A stretch of DNA of 64,000 nt from contig JADKKI010000031.1 of assembly GCA_016720595.1 (NCBI GenBank), positions 1 to 64,000 of the forward strand. Direction: 5' to 3'. A program made the translations under genes and the position numbers. Shown here one piece after another: positions 62,305-64,000 of this stretch (position 1 is the first letter of the stretch; each line of letters begins with the position of its first letter). The notes under the pieces are model-generated. The model had not been told where the DNA came from. It made no database searches and saw only the letters and a program-made list of their open reading frames with translations. This DNA is from Myxococcales bacterium. Its GTDB lineage: Bacteria; Myxococcota_A; Polyangia; Haliangiales; Haliangiaceae.

Positions 62305-63132
62305 CTACAGATTCCCGCCGGCGTCGCGGCAGAACAACCCGGCACAGTGGTAGCCGGCCTTGCACTTGTTGCCGCAGCCACCGCAGTTGTTGTCGTTGTC
62401 CTGGATCGTCGTGCACACGCCGTTGCAGCGTCGGGGCATCCCGGGTCCGGCGCAGTTGCCGCCCTCGGCCGCAGGCGAGCTCGAGCTGGTGGGCCGCTGG
62501 GCCTTCGGCGTGGTCGCGGGGTCGCGGAGCCGAACCTTGGCGCGCGGCAGCGCGGCGGAGGTGTCGCCATCGGTGTACGCGACCTTGAACGTGCCGTCCT
62601 TGTTCACCGCGCCGACCTTCCCCGGGTACCACACGTCGTCGGTCCACTTGCCCCACACCGGATCGCCCGCCTTGATCGGATCCTCGACGTAGGCCCGCAG
62701 CTTGGTGGCCGGGAGCTTGTTCTCGATCGTGCCATCGTCATCGAAGGTGACCTCGAACGTGCCGTCGGGGTTCAGCTTGGTGACCCGCCCCGGATAGAAG
62801 CCGGTGCCCTTCCACACCGCGTCGACGCGATCGCCCTGCTTGAACGCGCCGGCGACCGGGACGCGCAACTTGGCCGCGGCCATCCGCTCCATCTCCGTGC
62901 CGTCATCGAAGTGGACCGCGAACGTCCCGTCGGGGTTGCCCTTCGTGATCTTCGCCTCGTAGTAGACGTCGTCGACCCACTTGGCGTCGACGCGATCGCC
63001 GACCTTGAACGTCGACTTCGCCGACGGCGCCGGCTTGGGCGCCGCCTTTCCCTCGGCGGACACATCCGCGCTGCACCCCGCCCCAAGCACCACCGTCACC
63101 ACCATCACCGCGAACGCCAATGCCAGCTTCAT
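62305..63132 (-). CDS. Lipoprotein with three Tudor-like repeats and a Cys-rich end
   Basis: A 275-residue lipoprotein (MKLALAFAVMVVTVVLGAGC, Cys 20). Three copies of a 50-60-residue Tudor/Agenet-like SH3 barrel follow: FKVGDRVDAKWVDDVYYEAK (plus DGTFAVHFDDGT), FKQGDRVDAVWKGTGFYPGR (plus DGTFEVTFDDDG), and KAGDPVWGKWTDDVWYPGKV (plus DGTFKVAYTDGD). The C-terminus is a disulfide-type cluster with nine Cys (CAGPGMPRRCNGVC, CGGCGNKCKAGYHC). Tudor-like repeats outside the cytoplasm are unusual; they probably bind a ligand or surface polymer. Function unknown. Confidence 0.82.
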   Translation of the reverse strand: MKLALAFAVMVVTVVLGAGCSADVSAEGKAAPKPAPSAKSTFKVGDRVDAKWVDDVYYEAKITKGNPDGTFAVHFDDGTEMERMAAAKLRVPVAGAFKQGDRVDAVWKGTGFYPGRVTKLNPDGTFEVTFDDDGTIENKLPATKLRAYVEDPIKAGDPVWGKWTDDVWYPGKVGAVNKDGTFKVAYTDGDTSAALPRAKVRLRDPATTPKAQRPTSSSSPAAEGGNCAGPGMPRRCNGVCTTIQDNDNNCGGCGNKCKAGYHCAGLFCRDAGGNL

Positions 63133-63158
63133 CGGCGTACCGTATCAAGAGTCCGCGG

Positions 63159-63599
63159 CTAGCGTGTGACGACCTGCACGACCTTCTTCGCATCGTCCGG
63201 CCACGATTCCTTGGCGAGCCAGGGATCGAACCCCGCGCTCTTGATCGCGACGATCATCGGCTTGGTCACCTGCTTCGCGTCACCGAGCGCCGTGTCGTAC
63301 GAGACGAAGATGCTCTCGGTCGAGACATCGAAGCCAAGCTCGTACACCGCCGGCACGTCCGCGAGCGCCATGCGGACCTTCATCGGGCAGGTCTCCTCGC
63401 AGTACATGCCGAGTGCCTTGATCGTGACCTGCGTGAGCGTGGCGGGTCGAGGACGCGGCCGGGCCTCGGCCATGTGCGAGAGCTCGTGATGAACCACGGC
63501 CGATCCGGGCGCCGGCTCGTCCTTCTTGCAGCCAACGCCGGCGGCGAGCACGACGCCCGCGAACGTCAGAGTGAGCAGCGGCGCCGCACGCAGCCCCAT
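63159..63599 (-). CDS. HMA-like metal-binding lipoprotein
   Basis: A 146-residue lipoprotein (signal ending GVVLAAGVGC, Cys 24). A heavy-metal-associated-like domain is at 55-130: TQVTIKALGMYCEETCPMKV, LADVPAVYELGFDVSTESIF, and IVAIKSAGFDPWL. The metal loop reads GMYCEETC, where HMA proteins usually have GMxCxxC, so two more residues lie between the cysteines. Copper binding is the usual role; the altered loop may change metal or replace metal with a disulfide. Its ATG overlaps the stop of the upstream TPR gene. Confidence 0.75.
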   Translation of the reverse strand: MGLRAAPLLTLTFAGVVLAAGVGCKKDEPAPGSAVVHHELSHMAEARPRPRPATLTQVTIKALGMYCEETCPMKVRMALADVPAVYELGFDVSTESIFVSYDTALGDAKQVTKPMIVAIKSAGFDPWLAKESWPDDAKKVVQVVTR

Positions 63600-64000
63600 C
63601 AGCGGCCGCGACCGCGCTTCTTGGGCGGCTTGGGGCCCTTGATCGGCGCCTCGGCGGGAGCGGGAGCGCCAGGCACCGCGGCGGCACCGGGCTCCGGCAG
63701 CCCCAGCTCCTTGGGCAGCTTGGGATCGAGCAACGCGGCCACCCGGCTGACCTCGGTCTGCGGCTGGATCAGGTCCTTGACCTCGAGGATCAGCGCCTTG
63801 GCCTGATCCTTCTGCTTGGCTGTTCCGCCCTTGTGCGTGATCAGCGCCTCGGCGAGCGTGAGCTTCAGCTGCGGCGTCACCGCGCCGGATTCGGCGAAGA
63901 TCGGCGCCAGCAGATCGAGCGCCCGATCGGGCTCGTTGTTCCGCAGCACGATGCGGGCCTGGAGGCCCAAGGTCGGGAAGTAGCCTGAGTTGACCTTCAG
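63599..64000 (-). CDS. Partial TPR-like protein
   Basis: The frame is open to the right edge, so the N-terminus is missing; the last 133 codons remain. TPR-like helices (GLQARIVLRNNEPDRALDLL, LKLTLAEALITHKGGTAKQK) come first, then an Ala/Pro and Lys/Arg-rich tail ending KGPKPPKKRGRGR. The TGA overlaps the ATG of the HMA-like gene, so the two are translationally coupled. The tail is basic and could contact nucleic acid or acidic polymers. Function unknown. Confidence 0.65.
   Translation of the reverse strand: MKVNSGYFPTLGLQARIVLRNNEPDRALDLLAPIFAESGAVTPQLKLTLAEALITHKGGTAKQKDQAKALILEVKDLIQPQTEVSRVAALLDPKLPKELGLPEPGAAAVPGAPAPAEAPIKGPKPPKKRGRGR

Overview
The window is high-GC DNA from one chromosome, packed with genes on both strands. 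No IS element, prophage, CRISPR array, tRNA or rRNA was seen. Several features point to Myxococcota, probably a Haliangiales/Kofleriaceae- or Polyangia-like member. These are the many lipoproteins with short LxxC-type signals, two eukaryotic-type Ser/Thr kinases (one fused to an anti-sigma zinc finger), a Myxococcales-type sigma-70 factor, FHA/VWA and PilZ proteins, Cys-rich lipoproteins, a carotenoid cluster, and the holB-ricT-metG order. The species cannot be named from sequence alone.

Layout. 1-11.5 kb: secreted lipoproteins (three are paralogues), a sigma factor diverging from a zinc-finger/kinase/repeat protein, and an FGE-fold lipoprotein. 11.7-20.6 kb: a tightly packed carotenoid operon with dTDP-rhamnose genes rmlC and rmlD, a glycosyltransferase, a TatT-type lipoprotein, crtY, crtE, crtI, crtB and an unknown His-rich membrane protein. 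The predicted product is a cyclic, probably rhamnosylated carotenoid. 20.7-24.2 kb: lipoproteins, a secreted EEP-family nuclease/phosphatase and an extensin-like peptidase. 24.2-28 kb: the sulfate ABC transporter operon (binding protein, cysT, cysW, cysA) behind a perfect 16-bp palindrome. 28-34.8 kb: a hydrolase, a MarR regulator, a second kinase, a YfcF-type GST, an ArsR regulator with a likely leaderless promoter, a quinone oxidoreductase and two lipoproteins. 34.9-38 kb: a coupled leftward operon (propeller lipoprotein, FGE-fold lipoprotein, isoaspartyl peptidase) and a small membrane protein. 38.2-46.2 kb: an envelope locus with a DUF1287 protein, a VWA-TM-FHA protein, a two-domain amidase/M23-like protein, a Tat-type small protein, a beta-barrel, a secreted protein and a multi-pass membrane protein. 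46.3-57.9 kb: an aminotransferase, then a possible 8.6-kb operon holB-ricT-metG-PilZ-PH-like-repeat protein-two zinc-ribbon proteins. 57.9-64 kb: a zinc-finger protein, a HEAT protein, tatD, an isolated rplC, rlmE, a YciO-type protein, a Tudor-like-repeat lipoprotein, an HMA-like lipoprotein and a TPR protein cut by the window edge.

Data quality. Seven genes carry one apparent single-base indel each, several of them in C or G runs. Undoing the indel restores a full protein, in several cases matching a paralogue or family consensus or giving a sensible stop codon. Sequencing error is more likely than seven real pseudogenes, so the broken genes are annotated as reconstructed units.

Co-transcription is indicated in many places by ATGA or GTGA stop/start overlaps: rmlC-rmlD-GT, crtY-crtE, crtI-crtB, cysT-cysW-cysA, the 34.9-37.7 kb operon, holB-ricT-metG, HEAT-tatD and rlmE-yciO.
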